From positions 50,351,372-50,415,371 of the forward strand of contig CM018682.1 of assembly GCA_009363875.1 (NCBI GenBank): a stretch of 64,000 nt of DNA. Reading direction: 5' to 3'. A program made the position numbers and the translations under genes. The notes beneath the pieces are model-generated. The model did no database searches. It saw only the letters and a program-made list of their open reading frames with translations, and was not told the DNA's origin. The stretch comes from Mikania micrantha (Eukaryota > Streptophyta > Magnoliopsida > Asterales > Asteraceae). Positions 24,001 through 36,125 of this stretch are shown here, piece by piece (position 1 is the first letter of the stretch; each line of letters opens with the position of its first letter).

Positions 24001-24527
24001 TAAATTGTGTTCGTAACCTCACCATCGCATAAATAATTCCAATTATACTTTTATTATTTTATTAACTTTAATAGTATCCATCCCAATCCAAACCCCACTA
24101 AACCAAGTCACTGACACATCCATGATAGACCAAAATATGCATATGTATAGGGCATATGCAGAGGTAGATCGCAACCTCCCCTACACGGTCCCACCGCTAT
24201 TTCGATAAACCATGACCATGTGTCCTTGACTATGTTTAGCAATCCAACCATCACAACTCCTAATTCCTTTCATTCAAAAAACAAAATCCATGATCCGTGT
24301 AATTATCTGCGATAAACTCTCTGGTTCTGTTTAGCTGGGTTACAATTAAATTTCCGATGGTTTACGCGTATAATATATGTTCTAAATATGTATACCAATA
24401 ACAGTGATAATCATCAAACCATGCATTCAGTAATTCATTATCATTAATAATTATCATATCTAGCCGTAACAGTACAATCGTATAGATGTACGGATGTACG
24501 AACGACCGGAAATACAGTGATGTTACA
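21082..24527 (-). repeat. GYP3 3' LTR
   Basis: The LTR is 3446 bp, TGTAACATCACTG to GGGGTGTTACA on the minus strand. Landmarks from its 5' end: promoter cassette (24135-24196), two GTGACGAT palindromes (23932-23963, 23828-23858), CTCGGTTTCGCTCGG-type phrase, GGTTCG-rich zone (22700-23160), a short TATATATGTGTG microsatellite (about 22614-22640) and the 3'-terminal module (21364-21422). It is very similar to the 5' LTR throughout. Confidence 0.9.
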
Positions 24528-24545
24528 GTCTCCCCTAGTTAAAGG
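24528..24545 (-). other. GYP3 polypurine tract
   Basis: The minus strand reads CTTTAACTAGGGGAGAC directly before the 3' LTR. Immediately upstream is the inverted repeat GAATTTCGGGACGAAATTC (24545-24563) that also follows pol in GYP1, GYP2 and GYP5. Confidence 0.75.
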
Positions 24546-24561
24546 AATTTCGTCCCGAAAT

Positions 24562-26117
24562 TCAACTTGGAGTGACCGTAGTAAATAAATGTGGGTACTT
24601 AAGCTTCATCTGATCTTCCAGCTCCCATGTGAATTCTGGACCACGCTTCGACTCCCAACGTACTTTGACAATTGGAATTCTACTGCATTTGAGCTTCTTA
24701 ACTTCACGATCCACTATCTCCACTGGTCTTTCAATAAAGTGCATGGTATCATCGATGCAAATGTCATCGATTGGTACCTGAAGATCCTGATCAGCTAAGC
24801 ACTTTCTCAGATTGGACACGTGAAATGTCGGGTGCACGTTACTAAGTTCAGGAGGAAGTTCCAACTTGTAGGCAACCTTCCCGATCCGTTCAAGGATCTT
24901 AAAAGGGCCAACATATCATGGAGCAAGCTTACCTTTCCTCCCGAATCGCACGACGCCCTTCCAAGGCGACACATGAAGTAATACCATATCATCAACTTCA
25001 AACTCTAAAGGTTTGTGTCTTTTATCCGCCTAGCTCTTATGTCGACTGCGAGCAGCTAACAGATTGTCACGGATCTGGCAGATCTTGTCAGTTGTCTCCT
25101 GAATAATCTCGGGACCAGTGATCTGCGATTCGCCAACCTCGGTCCAACAAATAGGTGACCGACATTTTCTGCCATAAAGAGCTTCAAACGGCGACATACC
25201 AATGCTCGCGTGATAACTGTTGTTATACGAGAACTCAACTAACGGTAAATGGCTATCCAGTTGCCACCGAAGTCGATGACACAAGCTCTTAACATGTCTT
25301 CCAATGTCTGAATCATTCGCTCTGTTTGGCCATCCGTTTGAGGATGAAAAGCGGTGCTAAGATCCAATCTTGTTCCAAAAGCTTCATGAAGTGATTCCCA
25401 AAATCGTGCCGTGAAACGAGCATCACGATCCGATATTACGCTTAAGGGAATACCATGTCGGCTAACGATCTCATCAATGTAGATACGAGCTAACTTCCGC
25501 ACTGGGTACGTCTCGCGTATCGGTAAGAAATGAGCCGACTTGGTCAATCTATCAACTATTACCCAAATACTATCCTTACCGTTTGTGGTTCGTGGGAATT
25601 TAGTCACGAAATCCATGGAGATATTCTCCCACTTCCACATGGGTATTTCCGGCTGTATTAACAATCCCAAAGGTCGCTGATGTTCCGCCTTGACTTTAGC
25701 ACAGTTAAGGCACTTGGACACGTACTCAGCAATATCGTTATTCAATCCAGGCCACCAGTACAAGGCCCTAAGGTCTTGATACATCTGATCAGCACCCGGA
25801 TGGATTGAGTAACGAGACTTATGGGCTTCATCCAAAATCATCATCCTAAGATAATCCCAGTTCTGTATCCACAACCGATTCAGGTAATACATCAAACCAT
25901 CATCCTTAGTTTCCAATAATATTTCAGCCCCACAAGACATCTCATTCTTCAAATTATCCTGAGCCAATGAGTGTTGTTGGGCTGTGAGAACATCATTATG
26001 GAGACTAGTGTGCACTCGGACACTATGAATCTGAACTTGACTTTTGCAACTAAGCGCATCTGCTACTACATTCGCTTTACTAGGATGGTAGCGAATTTCA
26101 CAGTCATAATCGTTCAA
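24562..26117 (-). pseudogene. GYP3 RNase H end, integrase and chromodomain
   Basis: After the RNase H end ([14 protein letters not shown]) follows the integrase zinc region ([13 protein letters not shown] to [11 protein letters not shown]), the catalytic core ([28 protein letters not shown], giving D-D-E) and the C-terminal domain ([20 protein letters not shown]). It ends in a chromodomain-like tail ([18 protein letters not shown]). One frameshift lies near 25255-25265, and stops near 25029 and 24921. Integrase would insert the cDNA, and the chromodomain would steer it to modified chromatin; this copy cannot make the complete protein. Confidence 0.92.
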
Positions 26118-27874
26118 CAGTTCAACCCTCTCCGTTGTCTCATGTTAAGCTCTTTCTGATTAAGAATATGCTGTAAACTTTTATGGTCTGTACAGACTAA
26201 ACACTTTGTGCCATAAAGATAATGTCTCCATATCTTCAAAGCAAACATGACTGCACCAAGTTCAAAGTCATGTGTAGTGTAGTTCTTCTCGTGAATTTTC
26301 AGCTGTCTTGATGCGTATGCCACAACCTTTCCCCGTTGCATGAGAACACAACCGAGACCTAGGTTGGATGCATCACAATAGACCACAAAATCATCATTTC
26401 CGTCAGGCAGTGTCATGACAGGAGCATCACAAAGTTTCTGCTTCAAAGTATGAAATGCCTCTTCTTGCTTCGGTCCCCACTCATATGGTTTATTCTTCTA
26501 AGTCAAAGAAGTGAGAGGGACAGCAATCCTAGAGAAATTCAAAATAAACCGCCGATAGTAACCGGCAAGTCCAAGAAACGATCGAATCTCCGTCGGTGTC
26601 TTCGGTGTACTCCAATTCTTCACCGCATCAATCTTCGCTGAATCCACGTGAACACCATTTTCGTTGACTATGTGTCCCAAGAATTGAACTTCCTTAAGCT
26701 AAAATTCACATTTAGAGAATTTGGCATACAGTCGCTCTTCTCTCAAGATCTCCAAAACCAACTTAAGGTGTTTCTCGTGTTCTTCCTTGGTCTTTGAGTA
26801 GATCAGAATATCATCAATGAATACAATCACAAATTTATCCAAGTATGGCCTGCAAACTCGGTTCATGAGGTCCATTAAAACCGCCGGTGCATTGGTAAGG
26901 CCGAAGGGCATTACCAGGAATTCATAATGGCCATATCTTATTCTGAACGCCGTCTTGGTAATATCATCATCATGTACGCGAAGCTGATGATACCCAGACC
27001 TAAGATCGATCTTTGAAAACCATGGCGAGCCTTGAAGCTGATCGAATAGATCATCGATGCGCGGCAGTGGATATCGATTCTTTATAGTCAGCTTGTTCAA
27101 TTCGCGGTAGTCGATGCACATTCGGAATGACCCGTCCTTCTTCTTGACAAACAGGACCGGTGCACCCCATGGCGAATGGCTCGGGCGAATGAATCCTTTA
27201 TTAGTCAATTCTTGCAGTTGGCTTGCCAATTCTTGCAACTCCGAAGGCGCAAGTCTGTAAGGAGCTTTGGCAACTGGGTTCACACCAGGTACTAAGTCAA
27301 TTCGAAACTCTCCTTGACGTTCTGGCGGAAGACCCGGCAAATCATCTGGAAATACTTCAGGAAAATCACTTATCACTGGAACGTCTTCAATGCTCTTACC
27401 TTTCTCCTTTTTCTCCACAATATGAGCTAAAAATGCTATACACTTCTTCCTAAGGTACTTGTGTGCTTTAGTGCATGACATCAGCTTAAGACCTTTGCTA
27501 GAAGTTTCCCCAAAAACTCTTAAAGTTTCACCCGAAGGTAAGGGAATACGAATGTATTTTTCATGACAAACTATCTCCGCTTTGTGGGTGGCTAACCAAT
27601 CCATGCCTATGATAACATCAAAGCTACCAAGATGCATAGGTATAAGATCAATCGGGAAAATGTGATCATTTAAGTTCACAGTACATCCGATAATAACAGT
27701 GTCAATATCAATAGTGTTTACATCTGCCACCTCCACGTTAAATGGTTTATCTAAATATGTACGTGTTCTACCAAGCAAGTATTCAAAATCATATGAAACG
27801 AAACTCCTATCGGCACCAGAATCAAATAAGACAGATGCATAAGAGTTGTTGATCAGAAATGTACCATTGACCAC
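26118..27874 (-). pseudogene. GYP3 protease, reverse transcriptase, RNase H
   Basis: In one frame from 27874: protease active site [12 protein letters not shown] (near 27800), a linker, RT ([33 protein letters not shown] with catalytic [16 protein letters not shown] with the YxDD-equivalent), then RNase H ([28 protein letters not shown]). Stops occur near 27877, 26698 and 26497, and a one-base frameshift near 26118 inside RNase H separates it from the integrase frame. All catalytic residues I can check in RT are present. Confidence 0.92.
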
Positions 27875-27877
27875 GTC

Positions 27878-29122
27878 CTAGTTGGCTTGAGCAGCTGGAG
27901 CATTCAGCTGAAATGCTCTACCACGAACCACCCGTTGATTGTTTCCGGTCAGTTTCGGGCATTGATTTCTGAAGTGACCCACTTTGCCACACTCATAACA
28001 GGCTCTTGCCTGTGCAGGAGGTACCTGACGAATGGGTACAGCTGGAATAGGTTGTGTATGCGGAGCTGGTAGTGCAAGCGGAGCAGGTTGCATCATTTGT
28101 GCTTGCTGAGCACTCCGACAGACATTGGCAAAATGACCATTCTTGCCACAATTGTTGCATACGCGACATGGCAAGTTAGGTGCATGGTGATATCAGTAGG
28201 TATTACATTAGGGAGTGTTCCCAACATAATTTCTGCACGTAGTGTTGTTTGATGATTGCTGCGCAGACTTAGCAGCAGGAGCAGTGACCACGAAATTTCT
28301 GGTCTTCCTCTTTTTCTTGCTGCTTTTGGATGAACTGCCTTGTTCAGTCTTGACTTCAGTAGAAACTCCTTTTGCAGTTGATTTGGAGTCGGTCTTCTTT
28401 GATCCTTTCCTTGTGAGTGTTCTAGCCTTTACATGGTTGTCAGTCAGTGTCTCAGATAAACGGATTGCAGCCTCCAGTGTGGTAGGGTTGCTACCATAGA
28501 CTGTGTCCTGAATCTATATAGGCAGACCGCCTGTGTACTTCTCAATTGCTCTCTCTAGCGGTGTCACTAGATAAGGCACTAGCAGACTATACTCGTGGAA
28601 ACGAGTATTGTAGATGACGTTTTCCCCGCTTTCCTGCTTGAGCTCCCAAAAATCAGTCTCAAGCTTCCTCATTTCGCTGCGAGGACAGAATTCAGTGGTC
28701 ATCAGCTTTTTGACCTCTGTCCATGATAGTGCTAAAGCAGAATCAACTCCCCTAGTTCTTTTTTCTCCATTCCACCAAGTCAGTGCTCTCTTTTGGAAAA
28801 CACTAGTGGCATAACGAACTTTCAGGTTCTCGGGGCAATCGCTGTTGATAAAGGTGTTCTCCATACTCTCGAACCACTGTAGTAGGCCAGTGGCAGTCTC
28901 TGAACCCGTAAACTTCAGTGGATTACAGGAGTTGAAGTGTTTGAATGTGCAAGTTGGTGGGTTTGCACCTCCTCGATTCTGATTGAGAGTTTGATTGGCT
29001 TGTGTTAGTTGGTTCACCAATCCAGTAATGAGTGTTGCTAACTCTTGCATGCCTGAGTTGGCATTACTGCTGTTAGCATCCCCATTGTTTGAATCATCTT
29101 CGTTGTGACGGTGAGGCGGCAT
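27878..29122 (-). pseudogene. GYP3 gag
   Basis: It starts MPPHRHNEDDSNN at 29122. The retrotransposon gag core is clear (LLQWFESMENTFINSDC; ALTWWNGEKRT; LMTTEFCPRSEMRKLE; RFHEYSLLVPYLVTP), followed by a Lys/Ser-rich linker and two CCHC zinc knuckles (CNNCGKNGHFANVC, CYECGKVGHFRNQC). Stops near 28512 and in 28180-28215 interrupt it; the frame continues into protease. Gag would form the virus-like particle and bind the RNA. Confidence 0.9.
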
Positions 29123-30641
29123 GTTTCTGAGGAATTAGAAACATGTTACTACCGTTTACAACATAAGTCATGCAAACAATGGTCAAATGAGTTCATTTAG
29201 ACAGTTAAGATTACATATAGGAACTATATTTTCTCCTATCTGTCATTAAACTCACAACATTTCTAAATTTCCTAATATTATACTAAGTGTCCTAGTGGTC
29301 ATAACTAATATTAGCTAAATATTCCTATGTGCAAACATTCCCCACCCTATACTAACACTGACAACCTCCTGATGCAATGCAACAAGCTTATATATAGGGC
29401 ATATGCAGAGGTAGATCGCAATCTCCCCTACACCGTCCCACCACCGTTTCATTGCACCACGATTATGCCCTTGTTAGAATTTAGGGTGTATTATGTATTT
29501 CACCATAGTCTCACTTCACAAACCTTATCCTAGGTAGGATAATTTTGAGTGAAGTGGTCTCTAGTTCCGTTGGACAATTAGGTTCACCTAATGTCTAAGT
29601 TCACCTGACATGTAGGTTTGCCTATTTCTAAGTTCACCTAATGTCTAAGTTCACCTGACATTAATGTTCCCCTAATGTCTAAGTTAACTAAAAGTCCATA
29701 CTAATCCCAATGTCCATAATTATCAATGAGGGTTCATATCATGACTGGGTGCTCTTATTGTCACTAAGTGTTCATATCCTCCCTATGATTTATTCTCATC
29801 AAGTGTCCATACCATCACTAAGTGTTAGTATCATCACTGTGTGTTTATATTATCCCCAAGTGTCTATATCATCACCCAAGTCCATATTCCATCACTATTC
29901 GCTCATATCGTTCGTTATTCCTATGCACCCTACGTGTCCAATCAGTGTGTTTCATAAGTGAATTTATAAGTTTTCATCAAGTGTGATCATCCATGAGTCA
30001 ATCCAAACCATTTCAATAAACATACCGTCAACATCCATATCTCATCAATCTCAACTTTACAACAGTTCCTAGTAATATCCTAAATTCCTGACACTGACAG
30101 ACCCCCAATATACTACAAATGGTATATGTATAGGGCATATGCAAGGGTAAATCGCAACCTCCCTTACACCGTCCCACCACCTTTGTAGTATACCACGAGT
30201 GTGTCCTTGTCTGGTGATCAAAATATCTAACAGATAATTTCTAAAGCAAATAAATTCCTAAGCAGTTAATTTCTTAAGTAGATAGTTGTCCCAAACGGGT
30301 AGTTCCCTTATTCCTCAATACTGACATCCACCCGATGTGTTGTAAATGGTATATATATAGGGCATATGATAAGGGTAGGTCGCAACCGGCCAAACCACCA
30401 TCCCACCACCTTTACAATACACCACGAGTATGTCCTTATCGAGTCATTAGGGCACAAGTAAGCAAATAGTTAGTAAGAAACATATATAGATCAGATGTAT
30501 AACAGGAGTTCAGTTAACATGTAATAAACACATAAGCATGAAATCCTTAATATACTAACTAGTGTATGAAGTAATTTCATACTAGGGTATCCTACGGTTA
30601 TAGACTAGGTCAACCATTTCTAGTAACCTAATTCCCAATAA
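29123..30641 (-). other. GYP3 5' leader with three promoter cassettes
   Basis: This untranslated stretch between PBS and gag holds three copies of the TATA cassette (30349-30410, 30121-30180, 29385-29444). It also holds a GTTCACCTAATGTCTAA minisatellite (about 29570-29700) and a GTGTCCATATCATCACTAA-type degenerate repeat (about 29730-29930). No protein is supported. Confidence 0.65.
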
Positions 30642-30658
30642 CCCAGGCTCTGATACCA
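30642..30658 (-). other. GYP3 primer binding site
   Basis: The minus strand reads TGGTATCAGAGCCTGGG, matching the initiator-Met tRNA 3' end for the first 13 bases. It is three bases downstream of the LTR. Confidence 0.85.
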
Positions 30659-30661
30659 ATC

Positions 30662-32206
30662 TGTAACACCCCGACCGATGGCGGAAACGTCGGGATGCCA
30701 CGAGGGATGTGTACATTGTTCAAAAGCTCGTGGGCATCTAAATTAAATCATCACATATCATTCAATCATCCAAATTAATTACACAAAAATCATGTCTATC
30801 ATGAATTAGTTACATCAATTACAAAAGAGAATTAGCTATCTAACTAAATTCAAGTCGCCAGAATTTCAGTTAATTAGCTAAGTCCAAGATTCTATATGAT
30901 GATGTCCAAAAGTGAGAGTTCTTCCTTCTCAACCTACTTAGCTTCATCACCTGAAACATGTAAGAAAATCAAGTGTCGACTACGAAGTAGTTGGTGAGTA
31001 ATCATAAGTTTTTATACTTAAAAGTATTTTATAAAATGAGTATAAAAGTTTGTGTTTGAAAAGGGTTTTATAAAAAGTTTAGATAAAAATCAGTATAAAA
31101 GCTTATGGTTTATCCGAGAAAATCCACAAAAGTACCTGCGTGTAAATCCAACGCATCTCCCAACTCAACAACCAAACATACAAACAAACACATAGTCACA
31201 TATCAATTAAGTCATAGTTATTCATAGATAATCATAGAAAATGATAGATAATCAACCACATAACCAATCAACCAATCTCAACAGTCAACATTCTCAAATA
31301 GTATTTGTGACTATACATGGAAATTATGTAATTAACACAAGATAAAAACATGATCCATGGAGTGGAAGCTATCCACGTGACAATACATGAAATCAATGCA
31401 ATTAACCAAGGTTAAAGGCAATGATTCACGGAGTTGTGATAATCCAAGTGGCAATACATCTAATCTTTGTTACTGACCGAAGTCAATGACAATGTTACAC
31501 GGATGTATATTAATTAGTGATAATCCATAACAGTGATAATCCATAATATGAATATCATATTGATAAACAGGTATCATCCATGTGTTATCAAAATAATATT
31601 AAAATTGGTATACATGTTTCACCTTCGAGTTTTAAAACAAAAAAGTTTAAAAAGGGAGGGTATGAGAACTCACCTGAGTCCTTAGAATCAGTGTTCTTGT
31701 ATTATGCGCTCTCGCGTATATAAACTCAAAGCAACTCAAAGATCTGTAATTATTGAGTATTTGTGTTCATGAGTATAAGTATTTATTTGTCAATAGGTGA
31801 CCATAATTGTTTATATTTTAAGCTCTCAAGTATTCATTAACTTAGTTAATTCAATTCTAAGTTAAGATGTCACATTTAAGATTCTATTATTTATCATCTT
31901 GTAATGATGATTCAACTTCATTAGTGTTGATTATCTTATATATATAATGATCTTTAAATCAATTGTGGCAAGATCTTATAAGTTGTAAAGATATCATCCT
32001 TTTAAACCTATATAGATACATTCATAGTGCATGCATGACTACGCACCTACACCAGAATTTAAGTTGTTTAAACCCATTTTTATGTTTAAATAAATCATGT
32101 TTATACTATTCCCATCAATTATTTCATTAATAAGAAAAATCTCATACTTTAACATACGTGTTTATATAAAAGGTGGTGGCTATGGTTTCTCATGCATACC
32201 TATTCG

Positions 32207-32247
<41 letters not shown>

Positions 32248-34147
32248 ATGTATACTCATGTTCCCCAATTGCTTTCAACCTTCTAGTTTAAAGAAATTAA
32301 GTTGAGTTTCACACAAGGGCAGCGAACCTTTTACTTGTCACCCTCTAGGTTCGGCTAACCTTAGAGGTTCGCCCCTAGATTCGTTCAGCATGGGTTCGTG
32401 GTGCAAGGGTTCGCTCAAAGGTTTGCCACATGCACTAGGTTCGGCCAAGTAGCAATAGGGTTTGCGAACAGCTAGGATAGACCAAGGGTTCGTGAGTTTG
32501 GTTGATTCAAGGCTTATGGTTTGCGACCATCTGGAGGGTTCGGCCGAGGCTAAGGGTTCGCTACAGTTTATAGGTTCGTGAGGTCTCAAGGGTTCGTGAC
32601 TGAAGATGACACAACTAGGGTTTGCTGCATGAGGGTTCGGCCTAAGGTAAAAAGATAGGTTCGTCATCCTGTTGGGGTTAGTCACCCACAACAGGTTCGG
32701 CCCACCACCCTTGCGAACCCTGCAGTCCTCGACTGTTCATCGTCATCATCATCCAGCCTTAACTATTTCAGGTTCGTTTATGGCTTCCCAAGGTATTTTA
32801 CTACTCTATTAACACATACAAAACCCATATATGATGTAAAAGCTGGTCACCATGTTCGAAATAGGGTTTTTACCCAAAACTGAAAATAACATCTAAGATT
32901 TACCTCACAATGTCGATCAAACGCGAAATCTTCTTGTACTTCATTGTTCTCCTCGATCACACGAACGCGTGGACACCAAGATCTTCCGATTTCGTTGAAT
33001 GATGATCAAGAAAAACTAGAGAGAAGTTTGGGTAGAATGTGGGTGACGAACCCTTTACTTTAGAGAGAGAGAGAGGCTTTTGGGAAAATGAAGAAGAAGA
33101 AGAAATCTTCTTCTTTTATTATCTGTGAAATCCCTAGTGGCTCGGGCTCGTTTTTATTGTGATATAATATACTTTAATGCTCGGTTTTGCTCGGTTTTGC
33201 TCGGTTTTAACGAAAACATATTGAATACATAACTCGATAAATAAGTTTTGTTTTAAATAAAATAGTTTTCATATTTAAAATCGTTTAAATAAGAAGGTCT
33301 CCGTTTATTTTTGTTAAATCAATTATGTAATAAATTAATTTATCCGGATTCATTTTAGGTTGTGATTCCTAATAAACGTTTTTAGTTTTCATTTACTAGT
33401 TTAACATCGTTAGATATTATTTAATTATCTCGTCGAAACGCGTTACTTACGTACGTATTCGTAAAGATCGTCACCTTTGCGAATCCAATGCTTGTATCGT
33501 ATTTCGATTCGATTTACGATTAATGGAAATATCGTTTCAAAATATTATTCTTAATAATTATATTCGTGTGAATCATCACCCACGCGAATACATTATTAAG
33601 TTAATATTTCTGAATTAATATCCGCGTTTAAATTGTGTTCGTAACCTCACCATCGCATAAATAATTCCAATTATACTTTTATTATTTTATTAACTTTAAT
33701 AGTATCCATCCCAATCCAAACCCCACGAAACCAAGTCACTGACACATCCATGAAAGACCGAAATATGCATATGCATAGGGCATATGCAGAGGTAGATCGC
33801 AACCTCCCCTACACCGTCCCAACGCTATTTCGATAAACCATGACCATGTGTCCTTGACTATGTTTAGCAATCCAACCATCACAACTCCTAATTCCTTTCA
33901 TTCATAAAACAAAATCCATGATCCGTGTAATCATCTGCGATAAACTCTCTGGTTCTGTTTAGTTGGGTTACAACTGAATTCCCCATGGTTTATGCGTATA
34001 ATATATGTTCTAAATATGTATACCAATAACAGTGATAATCATCAAACCATGCATTCAGTAATTCATTATCATTAATAATTATCATATCTGGCCGTAACAG
34101 TACAATCGTACAGATGTACGGACGACCGGAAATACAGTGATGTTACA
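30662..34147 (-). repeat. GYP3 5' LTR
   Basis: The LTR is 3486 bp, with the same order of landmarks as the 3' LTR: cassette 33767-33823, GTGACGAT palindromes 33560-33590 and 33456-33486, GGTTCG zone 32325-32780, 3'-terminal module 30944-31002. The main length difference is an expanded AT/GT microsatellite at about 32209-32250. The right flank is TGTAG. Confidence 0.9.
32209..32250. repeat. AT/GT microsatellite, GYP3 5' LTR
   Basis: About ten AT and seven GT dinucleotides occur here; the 3' LTR counterpart (about 22614-22640) has only about four AT and two or three GT. Confidence 0.9.
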
Positions 34148-34339
34148 TGTAGGAACTGTAATAATGCTTAATTAAATAAATAAATAAACATTTAATAAAA
34201 TCTAAGTCCTAATGATTGTGCCTTGGTCAACTCGAGTAAACTAATATGTCAATCAATGTACTTAGTAGTTAGGGAATTCTGTAAATATCATCAAACATAT
34301 GACCTACAATTCAAACGGTCTAGCTAGGACTTCTTAATA

Positions 34340-34640
34340 TGTAGGAATTTCTTGTTTCGTACTTGATTCGTTCCTTGTTTCGTATTGTTTCGTTGGCATA
34401 TGTTATCTTTGATATTTCCCAGACTTTCCCTGAAAATGATTTGTTGATTCGTTTGATTCGTTGAACTCACGCACTTGTTTCGTCAAAATAGTTTCGTTTG
34501 TTTCGTTGAAATGACATACTTGATTCATAAAAATAGTTTCGTTTGATTCGTTGAAATGACAAACTTGATTCATCAAAATAGTTTCGTTTGTTTCGTTGAA
34601 ATGACACACTTGATTCATAAAAATAGTTTCGTTTGATTTG
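34340..34640. repeat. 45-bp minisatellite in the GYP2 LTR
   Basis: There are about six units of TAGTTTCGTTTGATTCG + TTGAAATGACA + ACTTGATTCATCAAAA, alternating GTTTGTTTCG and GTTTGATTCG. The minus-strand frame at 34403-34618 (15-residue repeats of the HFNETNETI type) is a product of the 45-bp period and shows no known domain. Confidence 0.85.
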
Positions 34641-35514
34641 TTGAAATGTTTAGTTTAACCCAATTATCCACTTTAAGTATAAGTAGATAACTCTAGTAAA
34701 AACCTGCATAAAATTTACCTAGACATGGTCTAGGATAACATTCATACATATACACCAATATATAGAAATTAAAAACATTTAAGTAAACCATTTAAATAAA
34801 CAGTTTACGCATGCTTCTCAGCCCCGCATTTTAAAACAAAATGTTAGAAAAGGGACAATGAACTCACCTGTGTTGATGTCTAATGTACTATCACATATAA
34901 GTACGCGTATTTAGTCGTCGTATCTAAGGCTTGGTCTCGTCGTGTGAAACTAAGTGTCCTAATTTACCAAGTGCTCCTATGATCTAACTATTTAATCTAA
35001 TTTAACACCCATTCATACCCCTTATTCCACAACTGATTCTACAAGTATTAATTTACATGTTTTAAATAAATTTCAATTTTAAGTTAAAACATTAAATTAG
35101 AAAACCATTTTAATACCATTTAACAAAGTTTATAAACCATTAATGTGTGATGGGCTCAAGTATGCCATTCGGACCCATTTAGGCCCAGTTAGCAATCTTT
35201 GATTTCCACTTGATTGTGATTCAAGTTCTTTGAACAATATGATATAGATAACCTATTCATTTAGTTTATCTATCCATATTAATGTGTTTTTCCTAGTGTA
35301 GTGTTAGTGATTAAGCCAACACCTAATCTTTAAGTCCTTGTCATTTTTCAACAATATCTTAGTTTAAACTAAAATGAGTTTGCATGGGATTGAATATTCC
35401 ATCTTGTTCCCATGCACCCACACATGATTTATATCATGCATGCACATGTTCATAGACTCCCCATGCACAATAGAACTAATGGTTTTGATAGTCCCAAGCT
35501 CGGTTTTCCTCTTG

Positions 35515-36125
35515 GGCAGCGAACCTATCTCTTAAACCCATAGGTTCGGCTGGTTTCAAGTAATGTAGGGTTCGGCTACATCGCTAAATATTCATAGGTT
35601 CGTGTACTGGTTCGGCTAACTAAATGCGAGGTTCGGCTATAGGAGGTTCGCAGCTTGACTCAACCCGAAGGTTCGGCGGCCATAAGCTTTGCATGTCCAT
35701 GGTTCGGCCATGTAGGTTCGTGGGTTCTCACAGGGTTCGGCCATAAAGGCATTGGGTTCGCACCCTTCAAGGTTCAGCTAAGGTACCCAGAAGATTCGGC
35801 TCCCTTATCCTAATTTTTAGTAGGTTCGTTGTAGTCGAGGGTTTGGCCAGTATCAGTGAGGTTCGGCAAAGTAAAGGTTCGGTTAATAGATTGTTACATG
35901 CAAAGTTCGGCTCACCCGGCTTCGGCTGCACTAGGTTCGGCCAATAAACCAGGGTTCAGCCGCTAAGGAGGTTCGCCGGTAACAGGTTCGGTGCAGACTA
36001 CATGGTTCGTTGCAGGTTCGTGGCTCAGAACTTCCAGGGTTCGTGACTCAGAGTACATGTTAGTTGCAGGGTTCGGCTCCCTTAAAGGTTCGGCCGGCTA
36101 CCTGCATCATCATCTCTAACGAACC
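35515..36125. repeat. GGTTCG-studded zone of the GYP2 LTR
   Basis: About 30 GGTTCGGC / GGTTCGTG / GGTTCGC words occur here at irregular 10-35 bp spacing. The copy in the 5' LTR remnant is 59140-59755, and related zones are 22700-23160 and 32325-32780 in GYP3. The spacers are not repeated, so it is not a simple tandem array. Confidence 0.8.

Larger units (their letters stand above)
20165..34147 (-). mobile_element. GYP3, Tekay-like chromovirus with abnormal left end
   Basis: It is flanked by TGTAG on both sides (20160-20164 and 34148-34152). From the right it has a 5' LTR (34147-30662), PBS, leader, gag-pol (29122-24562), PPT and 3' LTR (24527-21082). Left of the 3' LTR is an inverted copy of the first 917 bp of its own LTR (20165-21081), so both outer ends are the LTR 5' terminus TGTAACATCA. 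It lies inside the GYP2 3' LTR. Confidence 0.85.

Noticed and set aside
34403..34618. Repeat protein of 15-residue units
   Set aside because: It is a direct product of the 45-bp minisatellite period, with no domain and no start context.
35515..36125. GGTTCG words as a cluster of tRNA genes (B boxes)
   Set aside because: No A boxes at the right distance and no cloverleaf stems could be found around the words I checked.
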